Assembly (NCBI GenBank): GCA_023433505.1
Contig: JAEZCO010000043.1
Span: 58,353 to 122,352, forward strand
Direction: 5' to 3'
Source: Bacillota bacterium
Lineage (GTDB): Bacteria; Bacillota; Clostridia; Acetivibrionales; DTU013
DNA length: 64,000 nt
Shown piece by piece: positions 1-7,961 of the stretch (positions within the stretch are counted from its first letter, which is position 1; every line of letters starts with the position of its first letter). The notes below the pieces were generated by a model. It had not been told where the DNA came from. It saw only the letters and a list, made by a program, of their open reading frames with translations, and ran no database searches. A program made the translations under genes and the position numbers.

Positions 1-1517
1 CGGAGGGCAGCTTTTCCATGTGTGCCGACAGGCGGACGGAAATCGGCGACCGTATGAAATACATGCCTATGGGCTATTTCAATGATAACAGCCTGGGGGC
101 CATCACGGCAACCGTCACCTCCACCATGGAAGACGTGCAGGATGTGGCGCCCCGCGTCATGGACAAAACCATCCATGGGTATATTCACGCCGCCGTGGTC
201 ACCCTGATGCTGGTTTTCTTCGACTGGAGGATGGGGCTCGTGGTTGTGGCGGGGGTCCTGCTCTTTATCGGCGTCAATGCCAGGATGCAAAAAAAATCCC
301 ATAAAATCTCCCCGGCCCGGGTAGCAGCCCAAACCGGCCTTGTGGGCGCCGTGCTGGAATATGTCCAGGGAATGAGCGTGGTACGGGCCTTCAATCTTGC
401 CGCCGATGCCAATAAGGCCATCGACCGGGCCATCAATGAATGCGAAAAGCAAAACGTGGGATTGGAGATGGCATTTATTCCTTTTATGTTTTTACAGAGC
501 CTTGTCCTCAAATGGGTAAGTGCAGTGCTGGCCGCCGCCTCTATCGGCCTGTACCTGGCAGGGGCCATGGAACTTCCGGTCTGCCTGCTGATGCTGATTT
601 CCTCTTTCATCATATACAGCCAGTTGGAGACGGCAGGCAGCATGTCCGCGCTGCTTCGCATTATCGACCTGTCTATTGACAAGGTGGAAGAAATCCGCCG
701 TACTCCCCTTATGGATGAAAAAGGAGAGGACACTTTACCTGCCGGCTGCAGTATTGTGGGCAGTCATGTAAGCTTCTCCTATGGGGAGAAGAAGATTATC
801 GACGATGTGAGCTTTTCTATTCCGGCCGGCACTACCACTGCCATCATCGGTCCCTCCGGCGGCGGAAAAACCACACTGTGCAATCTCATTGCCCGTTTCT
901 GGGATGTGGACGGCGGAAGCATCACCCTTGGGGGCAAGGATGTGCGGGACTATTCCCTGGACAGCCTGCTGGCCAACTTCAGCATGGTGTTTCAGAATGT
1001 CTACCTCTTTAACGACACCCTTGCCAACAACATCAAATTCGGCAAGCCCGATGCCACTTTGGAGGAAATTCGGGCTGCGGCACGGAAAGCATGCTGTGAC
1101 GACTTCATTATGGCGCTGCCGAAGGGTTACGACACTGTGGTGGGCGAAAGCGGCGCCACCATCTCCGGCGGTGAAAAGCAGCGCGTATCCATTGCCCGGG
1201 CCATTTTGAAGGACGCGCCGGTGATTATTCTGGACGAAGCGACGGCCAACGTGGACCCGGAAAATGAAAGCCGTTTGCAGGCGGCCATTGCCGAGCTTAC
1301 CCGCAGCAAAACCGTCATCATGATCGCCCACCGGCTGAAAACCGTACGCCATGCGGATCAGATCCTGGTGCTGGACGGCGGGAAAATCGTCCAGAGAGGA
1401 AAGCATGACCAGCTCATGGCCCAGGGCGGGCTGTATGCCGATTTCATCGGGATACGGGAAAAATCCGTCGGATGGAAGCTGGATGGGGCCGGCCAGGCTG
1501 CCCAGGCAGCCGGATGA
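1..1517 (+). CDS. ABC exporter, fused permease/ATPase, 5' end outside window
   Basis: The reading frame is already open at the left edge, so the N-terminal part (about 80 residues by comparison with 580-residue relatives) is missing. What remains is the rest of an ABC exporter transmembrane domain followed by a complete ATPase: Walker A GPSGGGKTT, Q-loop in FSMVFQNVYLF, signature ISGGEKQRVSIARA, Walker B VIILDEATANVDPE and the switch His in IAHRLK. Half-transporters of this kind pair in the inner membrane and export lipids, peptides or siderophores; a partner gene probably lies upstream. It resembles the second exporter at 10446. The next ORFs follow within 20 nt, so it is probably co-transcribed with the MATE gene. 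Substrate cannot be told. Confidence 0.93.
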   Translation, partial: EGSFSMCADRRTEIGDRMKYMPMGYFNDNSLGAITATVTSTMEDVQDVAPRVMDKTIHGYIHAAVVTLMLVFFDWRMGLVVVAGVLLFIGVNARMQKKSHKISPARVAAQTGLVGAVLEYVQGMSVVRAFNLAADANKAIDRAINECEKQNVGLEMAFIPFMFLQSLVLKWVSAVLAAASIGLYLAGAMELPVCLLMLISSFIIYSQLETAGSMSALLRIIDLSIDKVEEIRRTPLMDEKGEDTLPAGCSIVGSHVSFSYGEKKIIDDVSFSIPAGTTTAIIGPSGGGKTTLCNLIARFWDVDGGSITLGGKDVRDYSLDSLLANFSMVFQNVYLFNDTLANNIKFGKPDATLEEIRAAARKACCDDFIMALPKGYDTVVGESGATISGGEKQRVSIARAILKDAPVIILDEATANVDPENESRLQAAIAELTRSKTVIMIAHRLKTVRHADQILVLDGGKIVQRGKHDQLMAQGGLYADFIGIREKSVGWKLDGAGQAAQAAG

Positions 1518-1534
1518 CAGGAAAGGAGAGTAAA

Positions 1535-1639
1535 ATGACTTTATTGAACGGGGTGCAGGAAACGCTGTTTGCTTCGATTTCCGTTATCCGGAATTTTAAA
1601 GACCGGCTGGCTGTGTTTACTTTAAAGGGGGAATTCTGA
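1535..1639 (+). CDS. 34-residue ORF abutting the MATE start
   Basis: A short ORF has a good ribosome binding site (AAAGGAG) 8 nt before its ATG, and its TGA at 1637-1639 is immediately followed by the ATG of the MATE gene at 1640. The peptide (MTLLNGVQETLFA..., ending KGEF) matches no family I recognise. The arrangement suggests either translational coupling to the MATE gene or the residue of a deleted gene whose start site was kept. Function unknown; it may not make a stable product. Confidence 0.35.
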   Translation: MTLLNGVQETLFASISVIRNFKDRLAVFTLKGEF

Positions 1640-3049
1640 ATGAACAACACATTGATTGATGAAAAGGAAAGGCAAAAGCATTTTATATTGACAGGAAGCC
1701 TGTGGAAAGTCATGGCGGATCTATCCTGGCCGGCAATTGTGGCAATGGTGCTGTACGGTATGAATTCCGTACTGGATGCTTTCTTCGTCGGCCGGTTTGT
1801 AAGTGAAACAGCGTTGGCGGGCGTTTCGGTAGCATATCCGCTGTCTCAGATCAGTGTGGCCTTTGGCTCTCTGATCGGAGTAGGCGCGGGGTCTGTCCTG
1901 AGCATTGCCATCGGAGCAAAGGATATGAAAACCCAGGAGCGGCTGCTGGGCAATGTCAACTTGCTATCGATCATAGTAGCTGCCGCCTATATGATCCTGG
2001 CACTGGTGTTCTCTACACAGCTGATTGCCATGATGGGCGGAAAGGATGAAGCGCTGGTACTGGGCGACCAATACTTTCGCATCACGGTTTATGGCGCACT
2101 CTTCTGGGTTTACGGCCTGGCCGGGAACATGATCATCCGCGCCGAAGGCAGGATGAAAACGGCTGCCGTTATGATGGGCATCGGCCTGGTAGTGGATGCG
2201 GCCTTTAAATATCTGTTCATCGTGGTATTTCAATGGGGTATCGAAGGCGCGGCATGGGCAACCAATATCGGTATGCTGGTCTATACCCTTGTGAGCTGGA
2301 TTTATTTCGGGAAGGGCTGGGCAACGTTTAAATCCCGACTGGTTTCCTTCCGCTGGGATAGGGGAATTGGAAATTCGGTGCTGCGGCTGGGGATGTCGTC
2401 GTTGATTATGAGCGTCATGAGCCTGGTGCAGGCAGTCTTTGTTTTCAATGCGCTGTCCAGATACGGCACAACCTCGGATGTAGCTTTTTACGGCGTAGTA
2501 TACCGGATCTTCACATTTCTGCTCACGCCCATCTTTGGCCTCATGCGGGCCCTGCAGCCGGTAATTGGCATTAATTATGGCGCCAAAGAATACGGCCGTG
2601 TCATAAGCTCATATAAGATCTTCGCCGTAACCGCCACGGTATTGACGCTGCCCTTCTGGCTTTTGTCCCTGGCGATACCCGGTCCGGTCCTGGGGCTGAT
2701 GATGAAGGATGTGGTGTTCAGCCAAACGGAATTCCTGTATTTCAGGGTGTACATGGCGATTTTACCGGTATTGTCGTTTATCTTCATGGCCATGACCTTG
2801 TTTCCCTCCGTTGATAAGGGAAAACCTGCGGCCATTATCGGTATTGCGCGGCAGCTCGTATTTTATGTGCCGGTGATGCTTCTTTTGCCGAAGGTAATCG
2901 GTGTCTCGGGAATTTATTATGGCTCGTTTGCGATTGACGCTGTTATTGTAATCTGGACCATGATTATGGTGCGCAAAGAGTTTTCTCAACTTCGGCAGAA
3001 TAGTGTTGTAAGAACGCCTGAAGCCCATGAGCATTTACACGCTCATTGA
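1640..3049 (+). CDS. MATE family multidrug/cation efflux pump
   Basis: A 469-residue polytopic membrane protein with about twelve hydrophobic segments and the usual MATE opening: LWKVMADLSWPAIVAMVLYG, then a conserved DAFFVGRFVSETALAGVSV stretch at about residues 48-66. The second half repeats the first (LRLGMSSLIMSVMSL at about 250), as expected for the two-bundle fold. MATE pumps expel cationic or amphipathic compounds using a Na+ or H+ gradient. The start has an AAAGGGGG site at 1624-1631 and directly follows the small ORF. Its place behind an ABC exporter suggests a shared efflux operon. Substrate is not predictable. Confidence 0.93.
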   Translation: MNNTLIDEKERQKHFILTGSLWKVMADLSWPAIVAMVLYGMNSVLDAFFVGRFVSETALAGVSVAYPLSQISVAFGSLIGVGAGSVLSIAIGAKDMKTQERLLGNVNLLSIIVAAAYMILALVFSTQLIAMMGGKDEALVLGDQYFRITVYGALFWVYGLAGNMIIRAEGRMKTAAVMMGIGLVVDAAFKYLFIVVFQWGIEGAAWATNIGMLVYTLVSWIYFGKGWATFKSRLVSFRWDRGIGNSVLRLGMSSLIMSVMSLVQAVFVFNALSRYGTTSDVAFYGVVYRIFTFLLTPIFGLMRALQPVIGINYGAKEYGRVISSYKIFAVTATVLTLPFWLLSLAIPGPVLGLMMKDVVFSQTEFLYFRVYMAILPVLSFIFMAMTLFPSVDKGKPAAIIGIARQLVFYVPVMLLLPKVIGVSGIYYGSFAIDAVIVIWTMIMVRKEFSQLRQNSVVRTPEAHEHLHAH

Positions 3050-3074
3050 GGGAGGTTATCAGCCTTCCCTCAAT
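3045..3074 (+). terminator. Possible hairpin at MATE stop codon
   Basis: An inverted repeat ATTGAGGGA / TCCCTCAAT with a short GG/CC extension and one bulge overlaps the MATE stop codon. There is no following T-run, so termination is uncertain; MATE and the converging fprA gene end on either side of it. Confidence 0.35.
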
Positions 3075-3198
3075 ATTTACCGTATATATAAAGAAGCCGG
3101 GCACGACTTAAAGTATTAAAGATATAGCTTCAATTTATCTATACAGGGGTTTTAATGCCGTATCCTGTACGGAAAAATACACGTTACTGATGCCAAGA

Positions 3199-4443
3199 TC
3201 AGCCGTCTGCGTCCGGAGGTGGAGGGGTGGAATTGTCCGGGCGCAGAACGGACTCGCTTACGGTATCCGCAAGCGCCAAGAGTTCCTCCTCCTGGGCAGG
3301 CTTCAGGGAAGAGTGGAGGATGAAGGGCGGCGCCAGCAATTCCATGCTTTTCATCTCACTGATCAGCTTCTGCATGACGACATGCGAAGCCGGCGCCCAG
3401 GAGCCGTTTCCCACCAGGGCAACCTTCCTGCGCTGAAGGTTCAGCGCCGCCATATCCCGCAAAAGGGCCTCCATACCAAAATAGAGCCCTGCGTTATAGG
3501 TGGGGGAAGCAAGGACATGATGGCTGTACTTGAACGCGTCCGCGATGATATACGAGGCGTGGGTCTTGGAAACGTCGTAGACCCGCATATCCTGTACACC
3601 CTTTTCAGCCAGCCGGTTGGCAATGACGGCCACGGCATTTTCCGTATTGCCATACATGGAAGCGTAAGCCAGGAGGACTCCCCGCTTTTCCGGCTCGTAC
3701 CGGCTCCAGAGGGCATATCTGGCAAGGATGTAGTCCAGGTTTTTGCGCCAGACCGGGCCATGCAGGGGACAGAGCATCCGGATTTCCACGCCGGACACCT
3801 TTTTCAGCGCCGCTTGCACCTGGGCTCCATATTTGCCTACTATGTTGGTATAGTAGCGGCGCGCCTCTTCGAGAAAGGCGCCTTCGAAATCCAGCTCGTC
3901 GCTGAAAAGATTGCCGGGAAGCGCACCGAAGGAGCCAAAGGCGTCGGCGGTAAACAGGATCCCCTCGTGCTCTTCGTAAGTGAACATCACCTCCGGCCAG
4001 TGAACCATCGGGGTAAAAAAGAAACGCAGCCGGTGTGTTCCGAGTTCCAGCGCCTCTGTTTCCTGCACCTTCAGGATTCTGTTTTCAATATCGAAAGCAT
4101 AGAACTGGCGGATCATCTGAAAGGTTTTTTGGTTGCCGACGATTTTCATTCCGGGAAACCGCCGGCAGAGCTCCTCAATGCTGGCGCAATGGTCCGGCTC
4201 CATATGGTTGACAACCAGATAGTCAATGCTCCTGCCGCCCAGCACATGCTCGATATTTTCAAAAAACTGACGGGTTATGGAGGAATCCACCGTATCCATC
4301 AGCGCAACTTTTTCATCCATGATCAAATAAGAATTATAGGCAACGCCGTTCGGTAATGGGAACATGTTCTCAAATAACGCGAGCCTCCGATCGTTTCCGC
4401 CCACCCAGAATATCTGGGGAGCGATTTGTCTTGTACAATACAT
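3199..4443 (-). CDS. fprA: A-type flavoprotein / flavodiiron protein (FprA family)
   Basis: A 414-residue protein with an N-terminal metallo-beta-lactamase-like domain and a C-terminal flavodoxin domain. The diiron ligand motif H-x-E-x-D-H is present as H80, E82, D84, H85 (NHMEPDHC), with further ligands in MVHWPE and TADAFG; the FMN-binding part shows ASMYGNTENA and SPTYNAGLYFG. These enzymes reduce O2 to water, or NO to N2O, in the cytoplasm of anaerobes, with electrons from rubredoxin or a flavin reductase. A separate reductase is not in the window. It is monocistronic, facing the MATE gene. A 36-bp palindrome lies 142 bp upstream of the start and may control it. Start ATG at 4443 has a GAAGGGAG site upstream. 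Confidence 0.93.
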   Translation of the reverse strand: MYCTRQIAPQIFWVGGNDRRLALFENMFPLPNGVAYNSYLIMDEKVALMDTVDSSITRQFFENIEHVLGGRSIDYLVVNHMEPDHCASIEELCRRFPGMKIVGNQKTFQMIRQFYAFDIENRILKVQETEALELGTHRLRFFFTPMVHWPEVMFTYEEHEGILFTADAFGSFGALPGNLFSDELDFEGAFLEEARRYYTNIVGKYGAQVQAALKKVSGVEIRMLCPLHGPVWRKNLDYILARYALWSRYEPEKRGVLLAYASMYGNTENAVAVIANRLAEKGVQDMRVYDVSKTHASYIIADAFKYSHHVLASPTYNAGLYFGMEALLRDMAALNLQRRKVALVGNGSWAPASHVVMQKLISEMKSMELLAPPFILHSSLKPAQEEELLALADTVSESVLRPDNSTPPPPDADG

Positions 4444-4584
4444 ACCATACGCTCCCTTCTATAGTTTACATTCAGCGCGGAGCACACCGGATAGCGATAT
4501 CTTTTCCAGGCCGAATGGATTATTGCCGTTATTTACAGATTCCGTTATGAATCAGAAGAATTAAAGCCTTGCTATGGATAACAG

Positions 4585-4620
4585 AATCAATGAAGTTAGA
4601 AAAACCTAACTTCATTGATT
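4585..4620. promoter_or_regulatory. Palindrome with AAGTTAG-N6-CTAACTT core, candidate operator
   Basis: Perfect 15-bp arms (AATCAATGAAGTTAG and CTAACTTCATTGATT) flank a 6-nt spacer. The inner core, AAGTTAG, 6 nt, CTAACTT, is shared exactly, including spacer length, with the palindrome at 8575-8602 in front of the ABC exporter pair. There is no T-run after the stem on either strand, which argues for a protein-binding site rather than a terminator. It lies upstream of fprA. Confidence 0.5.
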
Positions 4621-4655
4621 ATTTTACCACTTTTTAGCGGGATATGCAAGGAAAA

Positions 4656-4700
4656 AGGCGGAGGGGGTAAGGGAGCATGCCCCATTGTAATTTGAAGAAA
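4656..4700 (+). repeat. Partial copy of a dispersed repeat
   Basis: The stretch from GCGGAGGGGGTAAGGG through CCATTGTAATTTGAA aligns with 25065-25102 at roughly 80 percent by eye, in the same orientation. The more complete copy at 24932-25105 carries further inverted repeats that are missing here. Confidence 0.45.
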
Positions 4701-4851
4701 AACTTCGCTACCTGAAAAAGAGAGACGTTGTCCCGGAAATGTGATATGCTTCTCTTAAACTTTTTATTACTCTTCTCCTATCGCTTTTGATAGAACAGTT
4801 ACGCGAATTGCATCTATGAAATAGTTCCTTAATCGCAAATCCCATATCAAC

Positions 4852-5715
4852 TTAATTGAATTTGTTTTTCTTGTTTACCAAAATCAGCGTTGCCAATCCA
4901 TAAAACACGATTGCCGTGCCTAACAACACGAATACATGCAACTGTACGCTATCTGACACATTTCCGTACTGAAAAGTCACCCCTAATTCCTGCTTGATTT
5001 CCGATACTATATTTGCAGGAGTACTGACAAAAGATTTGCTCATGGCATGCTTCATCATAATTTGGCGTATCAAAACAGTGCCGTGTGAGATCGGGAAAAG
5101 CTTGACTACCATTTGCGCAAAGGGCGGTAAAGAGCCAATGGGAATATATATGCCGGTCAGAAAACCCGATAACGGAGCAATAATGGAGCCTGCTGTATGA
5201 AAGGTATCGCTTCTGCTAAACAGACTGACAACAAAGAAAATCATGGCGCTCGAGGCGAGCACCGTTAATAAAATCACCCCAATTAGTTCTGATAAAGAGA
5301 CTATGTCTAAGAGGCTGCCGCCTTTGAAAACAATATAGGCTTCCGAGATAGCAAGAGTAAAGAAGGTCATGATTACACCGATTGCGTATACGCTTAAAAT
5401 ATATCCGCTCGCCAGTTGATAAGGTTTCAGCGGGGAGCATAAAAAGTCTTTCATGTTGCCGCTTTCCCTATCCCGGATCATGAGACTGGACACACCCAAC
5501 GTCGTCGTCATGGAAGCGACGGCAATAAATCCCGACATCACCCAGCTATTGATCAGGTAATCCAAGCCCGGCATATCGGGGAAGCCCTGTTGCATCTTGT
5601 CTCCTAAAAAAAACACATAAAGGATGATAACGATTAATGCGGCAACCATTGATGAAAGCACGCCGCGTTTATTACGAAAATAAATTTTGCAATTTCTACT
5701 AACGATAGTATTCAT
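4852..5715 (-). CDS. ABC-2 type transporter permease
   Basis: A 287-residue membrane protein with six predicted membrane segments and a cytoplasmic N-terminus (RNCKIYFRNKRGVLSS), typical of ABC-2 permeases. The conserved central feature, MIRDRESGNMKDFLCSPLK, sits between the second and third segments. It starts 17 nt inside the upstream ATPase gene, so the two are translationally coupled and form one exporter. The pair is probably an antimicrobial- or lipid-exporting system, judging from the LytTR/DUF3021 genes upstream, but the substrate is unknown. Confidence 0.9.
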   Translation of the reverse strand: MNTIVSRNCKIYFRNKRGVLSSMVAALIVIILYVFFLGDKMQQGFPDMPGLDYLINSWVMSGFIAVASMTTTLGVSSLMIRDRESGNMKDFLCSPLKPYQLASGYILSVYAIGVIMTFFTLAISEAYIVFKGGSLLDIVSLSELIGVILLTVLASSAMIFFVVSLFSRSDTFHTAGSIIAPLSGFLTGIYIPIGSLPPFAQMVVKLFPISHGTVLIRQIMMKHAMSKSFVSTPANIVSEIKQELGVTFQYGNVSDSVQLHVFVLLGTAIVFYGLATLILVNKKNKFN

Positions 5716-6448
5716 AATTTACCTCCTGTTTTGCAACTTTTAGAAATACTTCATCTAACGTGCCCGCTTGATATTTGTCTTTGAGATTCCGGGGCGATCC
5801 ATGCGCAACAATCATGCCCTGGTTGAGCATAATAATATTGTGTGAAACCACAGCTTCTTCCATATAGTGTGTCGTCAGTAAAATGCTCATATTCCGCTGC
5901 TTTTGCAGCTGTAAAATCATCTCCCAGACAGATTGCCTTGCCAAAGGGTCCAGGCCAGCCGTCGGCTCGTCTAAGAATAGCAGGTCAGGCTTGTGGAGAA
6001 GCGAGCGGGCAATGTCAATTTTCCTGCGCTGACCGCCGGAAAGTTTTCCGTAAGGCCTGTCGAGAAACTCCATCGCGCCAACCGCCAAAGCAGCTTCATG
6101 AGCCGATTGTTTGGCTCTGCTGAGTTCTTTTGTGTAAAGACCTGCCCGCAGCTCCAAATTCTCCCGCCCGGTCAATAAAGAGTCCAACAAACTGGATTGA
6201 AAAACCACGCCGATTTTTTGTTTGATCATAAAATCGTCTTTCCCCAGGGTAAGTCCGCAAACGGTAGCCTGGCCTTCGTCTTGCTTTTGCAAGGTACACA
6301 AAATGTCGATGGTGGTGGATTTGCCCGCTCCGTTTGGGCCTAACAGGGAAAGAAGCTCCCCTTTTGCCATTGCGAAGCTCAAGCCTTTAATCGCGTGCAC
6401 TTGTTCATAGGACTTTTTCAGATTTTTAACTTCGATTATATTTGGCAT
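5699..6448 (-). CDS. ABC transporter ATP-binding protein
   Basis: A 249-residue ATPase with Walker A GPNGAGKST, Q-loop VVFQSSLL, signature LSGGQRRKIDIARSLL, Walker B LLFLDEPTAGLDP and switch His in TTHYMEEA. It is of the DrrA/CcmA type that drives ABC-2 exporters. It overlaps the permease gene downstream by 17 nt. The LytTR and DUF3021 genes are 167 bp upstream on the same strand, separated by a strong terminator, so this pair probably has its own promoter in 6449-6560 although a minus-strand promoter was not obvious there. Confidence 0.93.
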   Translation of the reverse strand: MPNIIEVKNLKKSYEQVHAIKGLSFAMAKGELLSLLGPNGAGKSTTIDILCTLQKQDEGQATVCGLTLGKDDFMIKQKIGVVFQSSLLDSLLTGRENLELRAGLYTKELSRAKQSAHEAALAVGAMEFLDRPYGKLSGGQRRKIDIARSLLHKPDLLFLDEPTAGLDPLARQSVWEMILQLQKQRNMSILLTTHYMEEAVVSHNIIMLNQGMIVAHGSPRNLKDKYQAGTLDEVFLKVAKQEVNYEYYR

Positions 6449-6558
6449 ATCGTTGTCCTGTCTTCCTTTCGTTTGATTCTGAGCATAGCTTAATACGGAA
6501 AACCGGCTTTCACAACTAAATCGGACATAAGTGGTATTTTAAAGGTACCGACCTATAG

Positions 6559-6594
6559 TAAAAACGACGGTAAGCTGTAAAAGCTTACCGTCGT
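6559..6594 (-). terminator. Rho-independent terminator after DUF3021 gene
   Basis: A perfect 13-bp stem (ACGACGGTAAGCT / AGCTTACCGTCGT, 5-nt loop) is followed on the minus strand by TTTTT. It lies just past the stop of the DUF3021 gene and ends the LytTR operon. Confidence 0.85.
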
Positions 6595-6615
6595 CATTGT
6601 AGCATTCTCAAAAGT

Positions 6616-7071
6616 TTACTTTTCCTTTTTATGTTTAAATCGCTGAATCTCTCTGTTTAGATTTTCAGCTTCCTTTTTATCCTTTTGATACATCACAAAA
6701 TAAATCGCCCAATAAATCAAAGATATGCTTAGAACCGTAATAACCAAAGTGCCGGGATCATAGCCATCGCCCGAGCTAAACAAATAGGAAAAACCAATAA
6801 CAATTGCAATGATGGCAGACAGATGCATAATCCGGCGTATAATGACCTCTGTATTGCTCATTTGACGACTGGAATGAAAGACCAGGCTAACAATCGAAAT
6901 GAGGAAAGCAATCAGTAAAACCTGTCCTAAAAGTATCGGTTGAAAATTTATGGTCGGAGTATAAACCATACTTGTGATAAACAACATTATGATCATACCG
7001 GTTGTGACCATACAGAAGATCATGATGGTGTATTTGATCCGTTCTTTGATTGACACGGCTATCCCTCCCAC
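6616..7071 (-). CDS. DUF3021 family membrane protein
   Basis: A 151-residue protein with four membrane segments and a charged C-terminal tail (QKDKKEAENLNREIQRFKHKKEK), the layout of DUF3021. These proteins are nearly always encoded next to a LytTR DNA-binding protein and an ABC-2 exporter, and are thought to act as membrane partners or anti-activators of the LytTR protein; that role is inferred from gene order. The start overlaps the stop region of the LytTR gene by 13 nt, giving translational coupling. An in-frame ATG six codons in is an alternative start. Confidence 0.85.
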   Translation of the reverse strand: MGGIAVSIKERIKYTIMIFCMVTTGMIIMLFITSMVYTPTINFQPILLGQVLLIAFLISIVSLVFHSSRQMSNTEVIIRRIMHLSAIIAIVIGFSYLFSSGDGYDPGTLVITVLSISLIYWAIYFVMYQKDKKEAENLNREIQRFKHKKEK

Positions 7072-7511
7072 TCGTTCATTTTCTTTTTCAAATTAGGTAC
7101 ATATTGCCGCGAAATTGAAATCTTTTCCCCGTTATCCAAAAGTGCCTCAAAGCGTCCGCTGAAAGTGGGATAGATGTTGTTAATTTTTATGATATTCAAA
7201 ATAACCGATTTTGAAACGCGAACAAAATTGCTATTCATGAAAACTTCCTCAATCTGATACAGTTTTTGCTTCATGGTTAAAACCTGATTTTTGGTGTACA
7301 GAAAAGTGTGCTTTTCCACAGCCTCAAAGTAGAATACATCCACCGGATGAATGCAATATGTTTTTTCCTGGTCCTTATCATAAGCGACCAACATTTCCTG
7401 ACGTGTTTTAATCTGATAAATCAGCTTCAGCAAATCCTCGTCAAAATTGCGGCATTTGATGATGATTTGTTCTTCCTCGCCGTCGTCAGGTGTTTTGATT
7501 ACAATTTCCAC
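7059..7511 (-). CDS. LytTR family DNA-binding regulator
   Basis: A 150-residue protein with a LytTR domain over about residues 50-148 (HPVDVFYFEAVEKHTFLYT, then FVRVSKSVILNI and DNGEKISISRQY). It lacks a receiver domain; the first 45 residues form a small N-terminal part seen in stand-alone LytTR proteins. It heads an operon with DUF3021 and probably regulates this operon and the ABC-2 exporter. A near-consensus promoter lies upstream at 7602-7630. Confidence 0.9.
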   Translation of the reverse strand: MEIVIKTPDDGEEEQIIIKCRNFDEDLLKLIYQIKTRQEMLVAYDKDQEKTYCIHPVDVFYFEAVEKHTFLYTKNQVLTMKQKLYQIEEVFMNSNFVRVSKSVILNIIKINNIYPTFSGRFEALLDNGEKISISRQYVPNLKKKMNEWEG

Positions 7512-7601
7512 TATCTTACTCCCTTTTTAAAAATGGAGGGGTGTATCTATTTTCTTTCTTATTTTTTATTATCTACAAAATTAGTAAATATAGCATTATT
7601 G

Positions 7602-7630
7602 ATTATAATATATGAATTATTAATTGACAA
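7602..7630 (-). promoter_or_regulatory. Promoter of the LytTR-DUF3021 operon
   Basis: On the minus strand TTGTCA (7625-7630) and TATAAT (7602-7607) are 17 bp apart, 91 bp before the LytTR start. This is a good sigma-A type promoter. Confidence 0.65.
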
Positions 7631-7689
7631 GCGTCTAGCGCTCTGCCTTCATGCAGAGGAACCTGTCCCTTTTTCAGAGCGGATTTTCG

Positions 7690-7806
7690 TCATAGCACCT
7701 GCTTGCGGAATTCCCTCGGCGTAAATCCCGTGCGCCCATGACGGATCGCCAGAAAGGATTGTGAGGCCGCCGAATAAACCACCGTGAATGCCTGTGATTT
7801 TTGAAG
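7690..7806 (-). pseudogene. Remnant of an AraC-family regulator C-terminus
   Basis: Reading the minus strand towards a TGA at 7690-7692 gives 38 open codons ending in YSAASQSFLAI, then RHGRTGFTPREFRKQVL. This matches the second helix-turn-helix and closing G-x-T-P-x-E-F-R motif of AraC-family proteins. The frame is closed upstream by TAA at 7807-7809 and has no start, so only the last part of the gene survives. AraC regulators often adjoin exporter pairs like the one at 8638, suggesting this locus once had one. Confidence 0.7.
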
Positions 7807-7867
7807 TTATGTAGGAGCTTGCACTGCTGGTTCTACAATCTGGCTCATTGCGATTTCAATGTGCCTG

Positions 7868-7932
7868 TTGACATGCGGGAGGAATTTATGCTATTCTTTA
7901 TACGACCATTATTGATGTAATGGTCGTATAAA
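7868..7932 (+). promoter_or_regulatory. TetR gene promoter with palindromic operator
   Basis: TTGACA (7868-7873) is followed 18 bp on by TATTCT (7892-7897). A perfect palindrome with arms TTTATACGACCATTA and TAATGGTCGTATAAA and a 6-nt spacer occupies 7897-7932, covering the expected start of transcription and ending 29 bp before the TetR ATG. This is the usual layout of an autoregulatory TetR operator. Confidence 0.65.
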
Positions 7933-7961
7933 AATTTAGAAACAGTCCGGGAGGGATATGG

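Larger units (their letters stand above)
4444..4851. other. 408-bp intergenic region: palindrome plus partial repeat
   Basis: There is no gene here. It holds the 36-bp palindrome at 4585-4620 and, at about 4656-4695, a degenerate copy of the element seen in full at 24932-25105. The rest is AT-rich and shows no clear promoter; the upstream control region of fprA must lie in its left part. Confidence 0.6.
7512..7961. other. 450-bp intergenic region with promoters and a gene remnant
   Basis: Going left to right the region holds the minus-strand LytTR promoter (7602-7630), a minus-strand AraC-type C-terminal remnant (7690-7806), and a plus-strand TetR promoter with a 36-bp palindrome (7868-7932). 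No complete gene is present. Confidence 0.7.

Noticed and set aside
3190..4356. 388-codon plus-strand frame opposite fprA
   Set aside because: It is antisense to a gene with intact diiron and FMN motifs; its product shows no domain and no ribosome binding site.
4585..4620. Palindrome as a terminator for the ABC-2 operon
   Set aside because: More than 230 nt past the stop, AT-rich stem and no T-run; the core shared with 8575 makes an operator more likely.
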